Of a stretch of 64,000 bases of DNA, positions 34,169 to 42,167 are shown in pieces. Position numbers and translations under genes: made by a program. The first letter of the stretch is position 1. Each line of letters begins with the position of its first letter. The notes beneath the pieces are model-generated. The model had not been told where the DNA came from. It searched no databases and saw only the letters and a list, made by a program, of their open reading frames with translations. The stretch comes from an uncultured Christensenella sp. GTDB taxonomy: Bacteria; Bacillota; Clostridia; Christensenellales; Pumilibacteraceae. The stretch is taken from NCBI GenBank assembly GCA_910578545.1, contig CAJTPT010000006.1, forward strand, positions 61,644 through 125,643, in the 5' to 3' direction.

Positions 34169-34230
34169 TTAGTTAATTCTCCCGAAGCCTAAAATTATTA
34201 TGTGTAAAATTCATTTAAAAGCTGTACTAA

Positions 34231-34260
34231 ATTATAGTATATTTGCACGGTATTTGTCAA
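34231..34260 (-). promoter_or_regulatory. glmM promoter (TTGACA-N18-TATAAT)
   Basis: -35 at 34,260-34,255, -10 at 34,236-34,231. Leader about 60 nt. Confidence 0.8.
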
Positions 34261-34318
34261 TATATATGCGAATTTTTTTGTCTTGTGCGCAAGAAAAAAC
34301 TCGATTTATAAAATAGTG

Positions 34319-34348
34319 TTGACATAAATATACTTTTTTGCTTATAAT
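34319..34348 (+). promoter_or_regulatory. Promoter (TTGACA-N18-TATAAT) of the COG2426-glmS unit
   Basis: -35 at 34,319-34,324, -10 at 34,343-34,348. The ATG at 34,357 is only 8 nt beyond the -10 box, so the mRNA is predicted to be leaderless. Confidence 0.8.
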
Positions 34349-34356
34349 ATAGCTGT

Positions 34357-35037
34357 ATGGAATTCGTACAACAAATGGCAATGGCAATGAAGGACGCGCT
34401 CGGCGCCCCGCTTGCCGTATTATTGCTTTCGCTCATACCCGTAGCCGAAGCGCGGTTTGCCATTCCTTTCGGAATGAGCATGGGGCTTTCCCCGCTCGAG
34501 GCGTTCGGCTGGGCGTTTTTGGGTTCGTCGCTTATAGCGCCCGTACTGCTTATCGTATTTATCCCGATAATAAACGCTCTGTCCAAAACCAAAGTATTTT
34601 CCAAGCTCGGCAAATTTATATACGACAAGTTTGAAAAAAAATCCAGGTCGCTCAAGGTCGAGCAAGAACAGACGCCGCAGGGCAAGCATAATCTACTTAC
34701 AAAAAGCGACCTCAAAAAAATGGGCGGCGTTGCGGCGTTTGTTGCCGTTCCCTTGCCGCTCACCGGCGTATGGACGGGCTCGGCTGTTGCTTCGATCGTA
34801 AAAATCGGGTTTGTAAAATCGCTTATCGGCATTATCTTCGGCAATGCCGTTGCGTGCGGAATTATAACACTTATCAGCTTTCTGTTCGCCGATTACGTCG
34901 ATCAAATCACACTCGCGTTTTTTATTATCGCACTCTCGGTAATCGCATTGATCATAATCAAGTTTATTCTTTACAAACCAAAAACGGACGAAACGGTTGA
35001 ACCCATTGACGACAAGTCGGACGGCGAAGTCAAATAA
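34357..35037 (+). CDS. COG2426 / small multidrug export family membrane protein
   Basis: 226 residues. Membrane helices at about 17-38, 46-72, 125-150, 155-180 and 185-205, with a charged cytoplasmic loop (about 80-118) and an acidic C-terminus. The N-terminal IPVAEARFAIPFGMSMGLS is typical of the putative small multidrug export protein family (PF06695); transport has not been shown for most members. There is no ribosome-binding site before the ATG, and the -10 box is 8 nt away. It is followed after 11 nt by glmS. Confidence 0.8.
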   Translation: MEFVQQMAMAMKDALGAPLAVLLLSLIPVAEARFAIPFGMSMGLSPLEAFGWAFLGSSLIAPVLLIVFIPIINALSKTKVFSKLGKFIYDKFEKKSRSLKVEQEQTPQGKHNLLTKSDLKKMGGVAAFVAVPLPLTGVWTGSAVASIVKIGFVKSLIGIIFGNAVACGIITLISFLFADYVDQITLAFFIIALSVIALIIIKFILYKPKTDETVEPIDDKSDGEVK

Positions 35038-35048
35038 AGGAGCAGTTT

Positions 35049-36875
35049 ATGTGCGGAATTATAGGCTATACCGGCGGTAAGCAAGCCGCTAAAATATTAT
35101 TGAACGGTCTAAAGCGTCTCGAATACCGCGGCTACGATTCGAGCGGCGTTGCCGTTATCGACAACAACCGCATAGACGTTATCAAGTCTATCGGCAAGAT
35201 TTCCGCGCTCGAGGATAAGACAGACGGCGGCAAAAAGCTTAACGGGTTTGTCGGCATAGGTCACACGCGTTGGGCGACTCACGGCGCGCCGAGCGACATA
35301 AATTCCCACCCGCACCTTTCGACAGACGGGAATTTTGCCGTCGTTCACAACGGCATAATCGAAAACTTTGCCGAGCTCAAAGCCGAACTTACGGCAAAGG
35401 GCATACGCTTTGCAAGCGAAACGGACAGCGAGGTCATCGCTCAGTTACTGCAATACGTGTATGACGGCGACATGGTGGAAGCGCTGCGCAATGTCACATC
35501 CAGGCTTGTCGGGTCGTACGCCGTCGGAATAATCACTTCCCACTGCCCCGACACGCTGTATGCGGTCAGAAAAGACAATCCGCTCGTGGTAGGTATTGGC
35601 GCAAACGAAAACTTTATTGCGTCCGATTTTGCCGCCGCGCTTGAGCATACGCACAACTTTGTCCAACTCGGCGACGGCGAGATTGCTAAGCTCACTTCGC
35701 ACTCGGCAACCTTCTTCACCGCCGACGGCGAGCCCGTGGAAAAGACCCCCTTCCGTGTCGATTGGGATATATCGCAGGCGGAAAAGGACGGCTACGATCA
35801 TTTTATGCTCAAGGAAATAAACGAACAGCCAAAGGCGCTTACCGCCACCGTCCGTCCGCGCGTAAAAGGCAAGGATATCGTCCTTGACAGAATCAACTTT
35901 GACGCTAAAAACACAAACAGAATAGAGCGTATAACTATCATCGGTTGCGGCTCGGCGTACCATGCGGGTATCGTCGGCAAGTCGTTTATCGAAAAATACT
36001 GCCGCATTTCGGTCACGTGCGAGCTTGCAAGCGAGTACATTTACAGCGACCCCATTACCGACAACCGCACGCTGACTATCGTAATAAGCCAGAGCGGCGA
36101 AACCGCCGACTCGCTCGCGGCGCTCAGGCTTGCCAAAAAGTGCGGTTCGCACACAATAGCAATAGTCAACGTTATGCAAAGCGCAATCGCACGCGAGGCG
36201 CACGACGTGCTGTATACGCACGCAGGCCCCGAAATTGCGGTCGCCACGACCAAGGGCTACACCACGCAGGTGTCCGCGCTTTATCTAATCGGGCTTAAGA
36301 TAGCCAAAATAAAACACACTATTTCCGACGCGCGATACGAAACGCTTTTGTCGGAGATAATCACCCTACCCGACAAAGTAAGCGAGATACTCGCAGACAT
36401 AACGCCCATACGCGAATACGCCGAACGGTTTGCCGATAGAAAATGCGTGTTCTTTATAGGCCGAGGCACCGACTACGCCGCGTCGCTCGAAGGCGCGCTT
36501 AAATTGAAAGAAATATCGTATATTCACGCCGAAGCGTACGCCGCAGGCGAGCTGAAACACGGCACGATTTCGCTTATCGAGCAAGGTACCGTTACCCTTG
36601 CGCTCACAACGCAAAGCGCACTGTACAACAAAATGCTAAACAACATAAAAGCCGTTCAGTCGCGCGGCGGCACCGTGCTTGCTATTTCCTCGCAAGCGAA
36701 TAAGCAGATAAGCGAGCAGTCCGATGGAATGCTGTGCATACCCGACTGCGACGACGACGTTACCCCCGTGCTTACCGCAGTCATACTTCAGATCTTCGCC
36801 TACTGCGTAGCCGCCAAACGCGGTTGCGACATAGACAAACCTCGCAACCTTGCTAAGTCGGTCACGGTGGAATAA
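35049..36875 (+). CDS. glmS: Glutamine--fructose-6-phosphate aminotransferase (isomerizing)
   Basis: 608 residues. Makes glucosamine-6-P from fructose-6-P and glutamine. The N-terminal catalytic Cys is residue 2 (MCGIIGYTGG). GHTRWATHG, an N-terminal glutaminase domain (to about 220) and two SIS sugar-isomerase domains (SQSGETADS near 349, and GRGTDYAASLEGALKLKE) follow. AAAGGAG is 7 nt before the ATG. It is co-transcribed with the COG2426 gene, so there is no space for a glmS ribozyme. Confidence 0.97.
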   Translation: MCGIIGYTGGKQAAKILLNGLKRLEYRGYDSSGVAVIDNNRIDVIKSIGKISALEDKTDGGKKLNGFVGIGHTRWATHGAPSDINSHPHLSTDGNFAVVHNGIIENFAELKAELTAKGIRFASETDSEVIAQLLQYVYDGDMVEALRNVTSRLVGSYAVGIITSHCPDTLYAVRKDNPLVVGIGANENFIASDFAAALEHTHNFVQLGDGEIAKLTSHSATFFTADGEPVEKTPFRVDWDISQAEKDGYDHFMLKEINEQPKALTATVRPRVKGKDIVLDRINFDAKNTNRIERITIIGCGSAYHAGIVGKSFIEKYCRISVTCELASEYIYSDPITDNRTLTIVISQSGETADSLAALRLAKKCGSHTIAIVNVMQSAIAREAHDVLYTHAGPEIAVATTKGYTTQVSALYLIGLKIAKIKHTISDARYETLLSEIITLPDKVSEILADITPIREYAERFADRKCVFFIGRGTDYAASLEGALKLKEISYIHAEAYAAGELKHGTISLIEQGTVTLALTTQSALYNKMLNNIKAVQSRGGTVLAISSQANKQISEQSDGMLCIPDCDDDVTPVLTAVILQIFAYCVAAKRGCDIDKPRNLAKSVTVE

Positions 36876-36894
36876 TAAATAATTCGGAATTTTA

Positions 36895-36928
36895 AAAGGT
36901 CGAGTATCATGCTCGACCTTTCTTTTTT
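36895..36928 (+). terminator. Intrinsic terminator of glmS
   Basis: AAAGGTCGAG and CTCGACCTTT form a 10-bp stem, then a T-rich run. Confidence 0.85.
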
Positions 36929-36981
36929 AAAAAACTCCGTGACCGCATGATGCTTCGTTTTCGCTCACCGTGACACACAGC

Positions 36982-37032
36982 GCCCGACATTCGTAAAACG
37001 CACATTCCTCTATGTGCGTCCAACAGTCGGGC
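36982..37032. repeat. Nested hairpin between glmS and murI
   Basis: Outer arms GCCCGAC (36,982-36,988) and GTCGGGC (37,026-37,032) enclose inner arms CGCACAT (36,999-37,005) and ATGTGCG (37,012-37,018). No T-run follows. Flanked by a direct repeat CCGTGAC on the left. Confidence 0.5.
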
Positions 37033-37091
37033 AAACTTAAGCTATCGAGCGCATACAATCGATAAACGCCATTCTTTCGATAACCTTTACA

Positions 37092-37814
37092 CTATTTTTT
37101 GAACGTTGAAAGAAAGGTCACGGGCGGGTGTTCCGCCGTTTCCTGCGACAGTAAGCCGGATAATTCCAAGCAGTATTTAAGCCGCGCGGCGGCGCCCTCC
37201 GCCCCGTCGTAAATCTTTACGTTACCGTCGTAAAACTCGGATATTATATCCTTTACGTACGTGTAGTGCGAACAGCCGAGTATGACCGCTTCCGCGTCGC
37301 GGTAGGATCCAAGCGCCTCGAACAGCTTAGGCTTTAACGCTTGAATATTATCGACGTTTTGTTCTATATTGCGCGCAAGGTCGGCATAGACGAGCGGTTT
37401 TATTTTACCCTCGCACGACTGCAATAATCTGTTAAATTTGGTCGAGCGATAGGTTGCGGCAGTGACGAGCGCGACTGCGTACCCCATTTTTCCCAGCTCG
37501 CGGTAGCAAGGCTTGACTGCCGGCTCTAAGCCTATCACAATACGCGACGGGTACAGCGCGCGTATACCGTCTATCGCCGTCACGGTCGCTGTGTTGCACG
37601 CAATAACGAGCGCCTTGCAGCCCAAAGAAAACAGCCGTTCGGCGCACGCCGTAGCCGCAAGCTTAATATCTTCGGGCGGTTTGTTACCGTACGGCATATT
37701 AGCTTCGTCGGCAAGATAAATAAACTTTTCGTGCGACAACAGTTCCGCACATTTATTGAGGACATTCAAGCCGCCCACGCCGCTGTCAAAGACGCCAATC
37801 GGATTATTTTTCAT
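37092..37814 (-). CDS. murI: Glutamate racemase
   Basis: 240 residues from the ATG at 37,814 (AAGGA just upstream); the frame open to 37,841 has a poorer start. Makes D-glutamate for peptidoglycan. GVFDSGVGGLNVL (about 7-19) and the two catalytic cysteines in ACNTAT (about 72) and GCSHYTY (about 183) are present. Confidence 0.95.
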   Translation of the reverse strand: MKNNPIGVFDSGVGGLNVLNKCAELLSHEKFIYLADEANMPYGNKPPEDIKLAATACAERLFSLGCKALVIACNTATVTAIDGIRALYPSRIVIGLEPAVKPCYRELGKMGYAVALVTAATYRSTKFNRLLQSCEGKIKPLVYADLARNIEQNVDNIQALKPKLFEALGSYRDAEAVILGCSHYTYVKDIISEFYDGNVKIYDGAEGAAARLKYCLELSGLLSQETAEHPPVTFLSTFKK

Positions 37815-37873
37815 GTGTCCTTGTATATGCGTTACGTGCAACGTGTGTTACATATTCGGTTATTAAAATCCTA

Positions 37874-38641
37874 TCATGCGAACGCGGAATTAATCGCGCC
37901 CGATATTATCTTTGCGCAGTCCTCAACGAGTATATCCACGTCCTTAGGCGTAACTATCATATCGCACTCGCTAACCCCCGCACAGTCGCAGTAGTCACGC
38001 GCTATGGTGGACGAGTACACGACAAGCGGCACACCCACGGAAATCACCTTTACACCGAGCGACTGCGAGTCAAGCCGACGCCGGTGGTTTTCCACGCCGC
38101 TTCCCGGCGTGATACCGCTGTCCGTCACCTGAAAAGCGGTGGCAATCCTATTGGTCGCCGCGGCGGTAAGAGCGTCTATAACGACCACTCCGTCCGGCTT
38201 GATACGGTCGACTACCGCGGCGATTATATCGTAGCTTTCTATGCCAGTCATGCCGAGAACGTTGGGCGTGAGCGCGCACAAGTTTTTGCCCCCGTCCTTT
38301 AAGTGCCGATTGACTGTCAACCTTTTAAACACTCTGTCGCCCAAAGCATCCGCCGTTAAATCGGGATTGCCGAGTCCCACGGCAAGCACATGATTACAGC
38401 CCTTGCAATAGCTTTTCAGGCACGTCGCCAATGCGTCGGTAACGCGATTATACTCGCGCACGTCGCCGTTTAGCACGACCGACGTTTCGAGCGTGGCGTA
38501 CTTGCCGCACGGTTTTCCTATGCGTTCGGACATTTCGGAATCGACTTCTACCTCGTAGTAGCGAATGACTCCGTCATCGCGAGTATGTTTATGCTTGCAA
38601 AATTCCACCGCCATGTCGGTGTAGACTGCCGTTTTATCCAT
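37874..38641 (-). CDS. gpr: GPR endopeptidase (germination protease)
   Basis: 255 residues. Aspartyl-type protease that degrades small acid-soluble proteins when spores germinate. The TDMA motif near residue 8 resembles the autoprocessing region. VGLGNPDLTADALG, TPNVLGMTG, VVVIDALTA and DSGITPGSGVENHR are hallmarks, and it ends soon after VTPKDVD. Characterised GPR proteins are about 320-370 residues, so this is a compact version, but the core motifs are intact. No SASP gene is in the window. Confidence 0.9.
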   Translation of the reverse strand: MDKTAVYTDMAVEFCKHKHTRDDGVIRYYEVEVDSEMSERIGKPCGKYATLETSVVLNGDVREYNRVTDALATCLKSYCKGCNHVLAVGLGNPDLTADALGDRVFKRLTVNRHLKDGGKNLCALTPNVLGMTGIESYDIIAAVVDRIKPDGVVVIDALTAAATNRIATAFQVTDSGITPGSGVENHRRRLDSQSLGVKVISVGVPLVVYSSTIARDYCDCAGVSECDMIVTPKDVDILVEDCAKIISGAINSAFA

Positions 38642-38691
38642 AAAAATAGTGTTTGTAGTTAAAAAAAATTTAAACGCATTGCAACAAACAG

Positions 38692-38720
38692 TTGCAAATC
38701 TTTATTTAGTATGCTATAAT
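38692..38720 (+). promoter_or_regulatory. Promoter (TTGCAA-N17-TATAAT) of rpsT
   Basis: -35 at 38,692-38,697, -10 at 38,715-38,720; leader about 35 nt. Confidence 0.8.
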
Positions 38721-38760
38721 CTTATGGTAAAAAAGAAAAATGGGATAAAGGAGTAATATC

Positions 38761-39294
38761 GTGCCCAACATCAAATCCGCTAAAAAGCGCGTACTTATTA
38801 CAAAAAAGAAGAATGCTCGCAACCGTGCCGATCGTTCTAAAGTCAACAATGCCATTAAAGCTTTTAACAAAGCTATCGACTCGGCTAATATCGAGGAAGC
38901 CGCTCGTTTGCTTCCCATCACTATGTCGATTATAGACAAGGGCGTTACCGCAGGCATTCTGCATAAAAACGCCGCCGCCAACAAGAAGTCTGCCCTTTCC
39001 AAGCGTTTGAGCGACATCCAAAGCGGCAAAGTCACCGTTACCGTCAAAAAGGACAACAAGACCATCGCCGCCGAAAAGGCACGTGCCGCTAAGGAAGCAC
39101 GCGAGGCCGCGCGCGCCGAGTTCCGTGCAAAACAACAGGAAAAGGAAGCGGACAAGGTCGAACAGAAAAAGAAAAAGGCCGTAAAAGAAAAGGCTGAACC
39201 TAAAAAGGAAAAATCCGAACCGGAAGAAAAACCGAAGAAGGAAAAGGCTCCCAAAAAGACTAAGAAAACCGAAGAAGAGCCCGCCGCAGAATAA
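38761..39294 (+). CDS. rpsT: Ribosomal protein S20 with a long charged C-terminal extension
   Basis: 177 residues from GTG, which has AAAGGAG 8 nt upstream. Residues 1-86 are S20 (MPNIKSAKKRV..., NARNRADRSKVNNAIKAF, IDKGVTAGILHKNAAANKKS). S20 is normally about 85-95 residues. Here about 90 further residues of Ala, Lys, Glu and Arg follow in the same frame up to the stop, ending in PAAE. The extension is low-complexity helical/disordered; the frame is clean and a terminator follows at once, so it is not read-through. Confidence 0.95.
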   Translation: MPNIKSAKKRVLITKKKNARNRADRSKVNNAIKAFNKAIDSANIEEAARLLPITMSIIDKGVTAGILHKNAAANKKSALSKRLSDIQSGKVTVTVKKDNKTIAAEKARAAKEAREAARAEFRAKQQEKEADKVEQKKKKAVKEKAEPKKEKSEPEEKPKKEKAPKKTKKTEEEPAAE

Positions 39295-39303
39295 TTCAAC
39301 AAC

Positions 39304-39332
39304 AAAAAACGGTTTGTATAAACCGTTTTTTT
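39304..39332 (+). terminator. Intrinsic terminator of rpsT
   Basis: AAAACGGTTT/AAACCGTTTT stem with T7. Confidence 0.9.
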
Positions 39333-39351
39333 AATGCTGAATTATTTGTCG

Positions 39352-39388
39352 ACCGCTTCGCGGTGAATGAATATTTTGATATTCATTC
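39352..39388. repeat. Twin hairpins in the rpsT downstream region
   Basis: A short CCG-cttcg-CGG hairpin (39,352-39,364) abuts a 9-bp stem GAATGAATA/TATTCATTC (39,365-39,388). Unlike a terminator there is no T-run. It may be part of an interspersed repeat. I see nothing else from 39,389 to 39,500. Confidence 0.45.
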
Positions 39389-39502
39389 GATTGTATACCA
39401 TTTTTATTTGTGAGATGTTTCGCTTCGCTCAACAGGACAAACAGACATAAGCGGTTAATCCCCGTTTGCCCTATTAATCACAGCATAACAAAAGATCTTT
39501 AC

Positions 39503-39531
39503 AAAAGAAAAAGCGCGGCATGCCGCGCTCA
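39503..39531 (-). terminator. Intrinsic terminator of the pncB/coiled-coil operon
   Basis: GAGCGCGGCATGCCGCGC palindromic stem followed on the minus strand by TTTTTCTTTT. Confidence 0.8.
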
Positions 39532-39555
39532 TAATTCATAATTCCGAATCCTTAA

Positions 39556-40158
39556 TTAATCCTCGTCCATTATTACGCCGAGCTCGCGCATAATGTCCTT
39601 AAGGTTCTCTTTGGGGTGAAGCGCCTCGGTGAACGAGAAGCCCGCAGGCGACCTGTCGGTGTACTCGTCGATCTCGCCGTCGGTTGCAAGTTCTTCGCTC
39701 TCTACTTCGGCGTCGAGCGAGTCCTTTAGTCGTTCGCGCTCTTCCTCGTACTGCGAATCGATATCCCCCGCCTGCGACAGAACGTCGGATATCTTCCGAT
39801 TGACCCTGCTCGTTTCCACAAGCGTTTGATCGAGCGGATACTGTTCTATTATGCGGTTATAATAGCTCATCCACTTTTCGTGGAAGCTTTTTAGCTGAGC
39901 AATTTCCTGATTGTATTTTATTAACGACACACGCTCTATGTCGTCAGCCTTTTTCAGCGCGGCGGTTATCGCCTTGTACACAAGCTCCTTTTGACTCTCG
40001 TACGCGGCAATCTTTCGCTCGGCTTCGGCTAGCTGCTTTTTTAGCTCGGCAATACGCTCGCGCTGTTCGAGAATAGTCGCGCTATCCTCACGCTTTACAC
40101 GTTCGACCGACTCGTCGACCTCGGCTTGGGTATACCGTTTTTTTCCGTCCATTTCCAT
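39556..40158 (-). CDS. Coiled-coil protein of unknown function (200 aa)
   Basis: Soluble and strongly charged. Residues about 8-75 form a coiled coil (EQRERIAELKKQLAEAERKI), then a second helical region, and an acidic C-terminal segment ending in IMDED. The layout recalls DivIVA/GpsB-like scaffold proteins, but the DivIVA membrane-binding N-terminus is not evident, so I do not name it so. Last gene of the lgt-pncB operon, 37 bp after pncB. Confidence 0.7.
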   Translation of the reverse strand: MEMDGKKRYTQAEVDESVERVKREDSATILEQRERIAELKKQLAEAERKIAAYESQKELVYKAITAALKKADDIERVSLIKYNQEIAQLKSFHEKWMSYYNRIIEQYPLDQTLVETSRVNRKISDVLSQAGDIDSQYEEERERLKDSLDAEVESEELATDGEIDEYTDRSPAGFSFTEALHPKENLKDIMRELGVIMDED

Positions 40159-40195
40159 ACTCGCTAAATCTTTATAGGCTTTTGTAAATCCTCTA

Positions 40196-41620
40196 TTATT
40201 TTTCGCTTTTGTGTTGCTTTAATATATCGTGCTTGAGCGCGTACAGCTCGTCCGAAAGATTGACCTTGTAAATCTGCGGATTGTCTATGCGCTTGTACTC
40301 ATCCCAGAACTTGGCTTTTTCCGATTTGGCAAACTCGACGATTTGCGATAGACTCGGTCTGTCGTAAACGATCTTGCCTCCGTCGAAAATCTTACTGTGC
40401 ATGGGGCGAATTTCGTAATCCTTAAGCGTGGTGGTCTTCCACCGTTCCGTTTCGTGTATAAGCACGAGCGGCTTTTTTATCTTTTCGCCCGCGAGCGCGA
40501 TTAGGTCGGCAACCGCCATGCCGCTCTTTTTATCGTAAATACGGTAAAGCGTTTTAAACCCGGGGTTTGTCACCTTTATAATAGAATCGGATATCTTCAT
40601 GCGCGGAACAAGCTCGCCCTTCCGCTCGATAGCCGACAGCTTGTACACCGCGCCGAGCGACGGAGTGTCCTCGCTGGTAATTAGCTTGGTGCCCACGCCG
40701 TACATATCGATTTGCGCGCCCTGAGCATTGAGCGACTGCAACAGATACTCGTCCACGTCACCGGAAGCCATAACCACGGTGTCCGGGAATCCCGCGTCGT
40801 CGAGCATATGCCGCGCCACCTTGCTTAGATACGCCAAATCGCCGCTGTCAAGCCGTATTCCGACGGGCTTATGCCCGGCCGCCTTGAGCTCGTTAAACAC
40901 GGTAATCGCGTTTTTTATGCCCTGTATCGTGTCGTATGTATCTACAAGCAACAAGCACGTATCGGGATAAACCCGAGCGAACGCGCGGAACGCGTCAAGC
41001 TCGCTCTCGTAGCTCATTACCCAGCTGTGCGCATGAGTGCCCTTTACGGGGATATCAAACATCTGCCCGGTAAGCACGTTGCTCGTGCCGTTGCATCCGC
41101 CGATTATAGCCGCCCTTGCGCCGTAAATGCCAGCGTCCGGACCTTGAGCTCGGCGCAGCCCGAACTCGACCACGCTCTTGCCATGTGCGGCGGACACTAT
41201 ACGCGCCGACTTGGTAGCAATAAGCGTTTGGTGGCTTATGATGTTAAGCAGTGCCGTTTCTATCAGCTGTGCTTCGATAAGCGGCGCTTTGACTATGACT
41301 ATCGGTTCTTGCGGGTAAACGATATCGCCCTCGCGCACCGAGTACAGATCGCCGGAAAACCTAAAGTCTTTCAGATAGTCCAAAAACTCGTTGTGGAATA
41401 TACCGAGCGAGCGCAGATAATCTATATCCTCGCTCGAAAAATGCAGATCCTTTATGTAGTCGATTGCCTGATCGAGCCCTGCAAACACAGCATAATTGAT
41501 GCAGTCCTTTTGCCTGAAGAACAGGTCGAACACAGCCGTGTCTTTGGCTTTTCCTTCTAAAAAATAACCGTCCATCATCGTCAACTGATATAGGTCGGTC
41601 ATCATCGTCAGATTACGCAT
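40196..41620 (-). CDS. pncB: Nicotinate phosphoribosyltransferase
   Basis: 474 residues. Joins nicotinate and PRPP in NAD salvage. Starts MRNLTMMTDLYQLTMMDGY; FGLRRAQGPDAG, GTHAHSWVMSYE (with the conserved His) and GIRLDSGDLAYLS (phosphate-binding) are family signatures. Its start overlaps the stop of the upstream membrane gene by 8 nt, so it is coupled to it. Confidence 0.95.
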   Translation of the reverse strand: MRNLTMMTDLYQLTMMDGYFLEGKAKDTAVFDLFFRQKDCINYAVFAGLDQAIDYIKDLHFSSEDIDYLRSLGIFHNEFLDYLKDFRFSGDLYSVREGDIVYPQEPIVIVKAPLIEAQLIETALLNIISHQTLIATKSARIVSAAHGKSVVEFGLRRAQGPDAGIYGARAAIIGGCNGTSNVLTGQMFDIPVKGTHAHSWVMSYESELDAFRAFARVYPDTCLLLVDTYDTIQGIKNAITVFNELKAAGHKPVGIRLDSGDLAYLSKVARHMLDDAGFPDTVVMASGDVDEYLLQSLNAQGAQIDMYGVGTKLITSEDTPSLGAVYKLSAIERKGELVPRMKISDSIIKVTNPGFKTLYRIYDKKSGMAVADLIALAGEKIKKPLVLIHETERWKTTTLKDYEIRPMHSKIFDGGKIVYDRPSLSQIVEFAKSEKAKFWDEYKRIDNPQIYKVNLSDELYALKHDILKQHKSEK

Positions 41621-42167
41621 TATTTACTTTATCCTTTTTTAAATATGATTCGACAGCGCCGTATATAGCGCACAGTCCCGCAAACGCGGCAAGCAAGCCG
41701 CACACAAGTCCGTACCCGCATACGCCGGACGCGCCGAGCGAAAACAATATTGCCAATACGCCGAAAAACGCCATTACCTTAAACTGCGGAAACTTGGCTT
41801 CGGCAAACCATACGGAAAACACACAGCCTATTCCGGGCGCGGCGATATATATCGGATAGAGATTTGCATACCCCGCCGAGCTGGTTACGTCTAAAAGCGA
41901 AGTCGTGCCGCAAGCGATTATAACGCCCGCGATCCACATGGAAATCGAGTTTTTGGCAATGATAGCGCTTATCATTACCGCCAAGCCGAAAGCGAACAGC
42001 ACCGTAGGCGCGGCGATGTCGCGCGCGGACGCTTTGATAACACCCGTGCCCGCAAGAACGAGTATCACACCCGCAATACACAAAAGTCCGCCGAGCACGA
42101 TATTGCTCGCACACTTCTGCTTTTTGGTGAGCGGAAGAATAGGATCGCTAATCCCACTTATCTTCAT
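41613..42167 (-). CDS. Integral membrane protein of unknown function (184 aa)
   Basis: Start at 42,167 with GGAGG 6 nt before; the frame extends to 42,185 without support. About six hydrophobic helices fill residues 20-175, with short loops and a basic C-terminus. The layout recalls DUF308/HdeD-like proteins but no diagnostic motif is seen. It overlaps lgt by 20 nt and pncB by 8 nt. Confidence 0.75.
   Translation of the reverse strand: MKISGISDPILPLTKKQKCASNIVLGGLLCIAGVILVLAGTGVIKASARDIAAPTVLFAFGLAVMISAIIAKNSISMWIAGVIIACGTTSLLDVTSSAGYANLYPIYIAAPGIGCVFSVWFAEAKFPQFKVMAFFGVLAILFSLGASGVCGYGLVCGLLAAFAGLCAIYGAVESYLKKDKVNNA

Noticed and set aside
34357..35048. glmS ribozyme before glmS
   Set aside because: glmS follows the COG2426 gene after 11 nt, and the promoter of the unit gives no leader.
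38641..38700. Sigma-G promoter before gpr
   Set aside because: Only a weak -10 resemblance and no -35 match at proper spacing.
38706..39305. 199-residue leftward frame opposite rpsT
   Set aside because: Mirror of the biased Lys/Glu/Ala codons of the S20 tail; no start signals.
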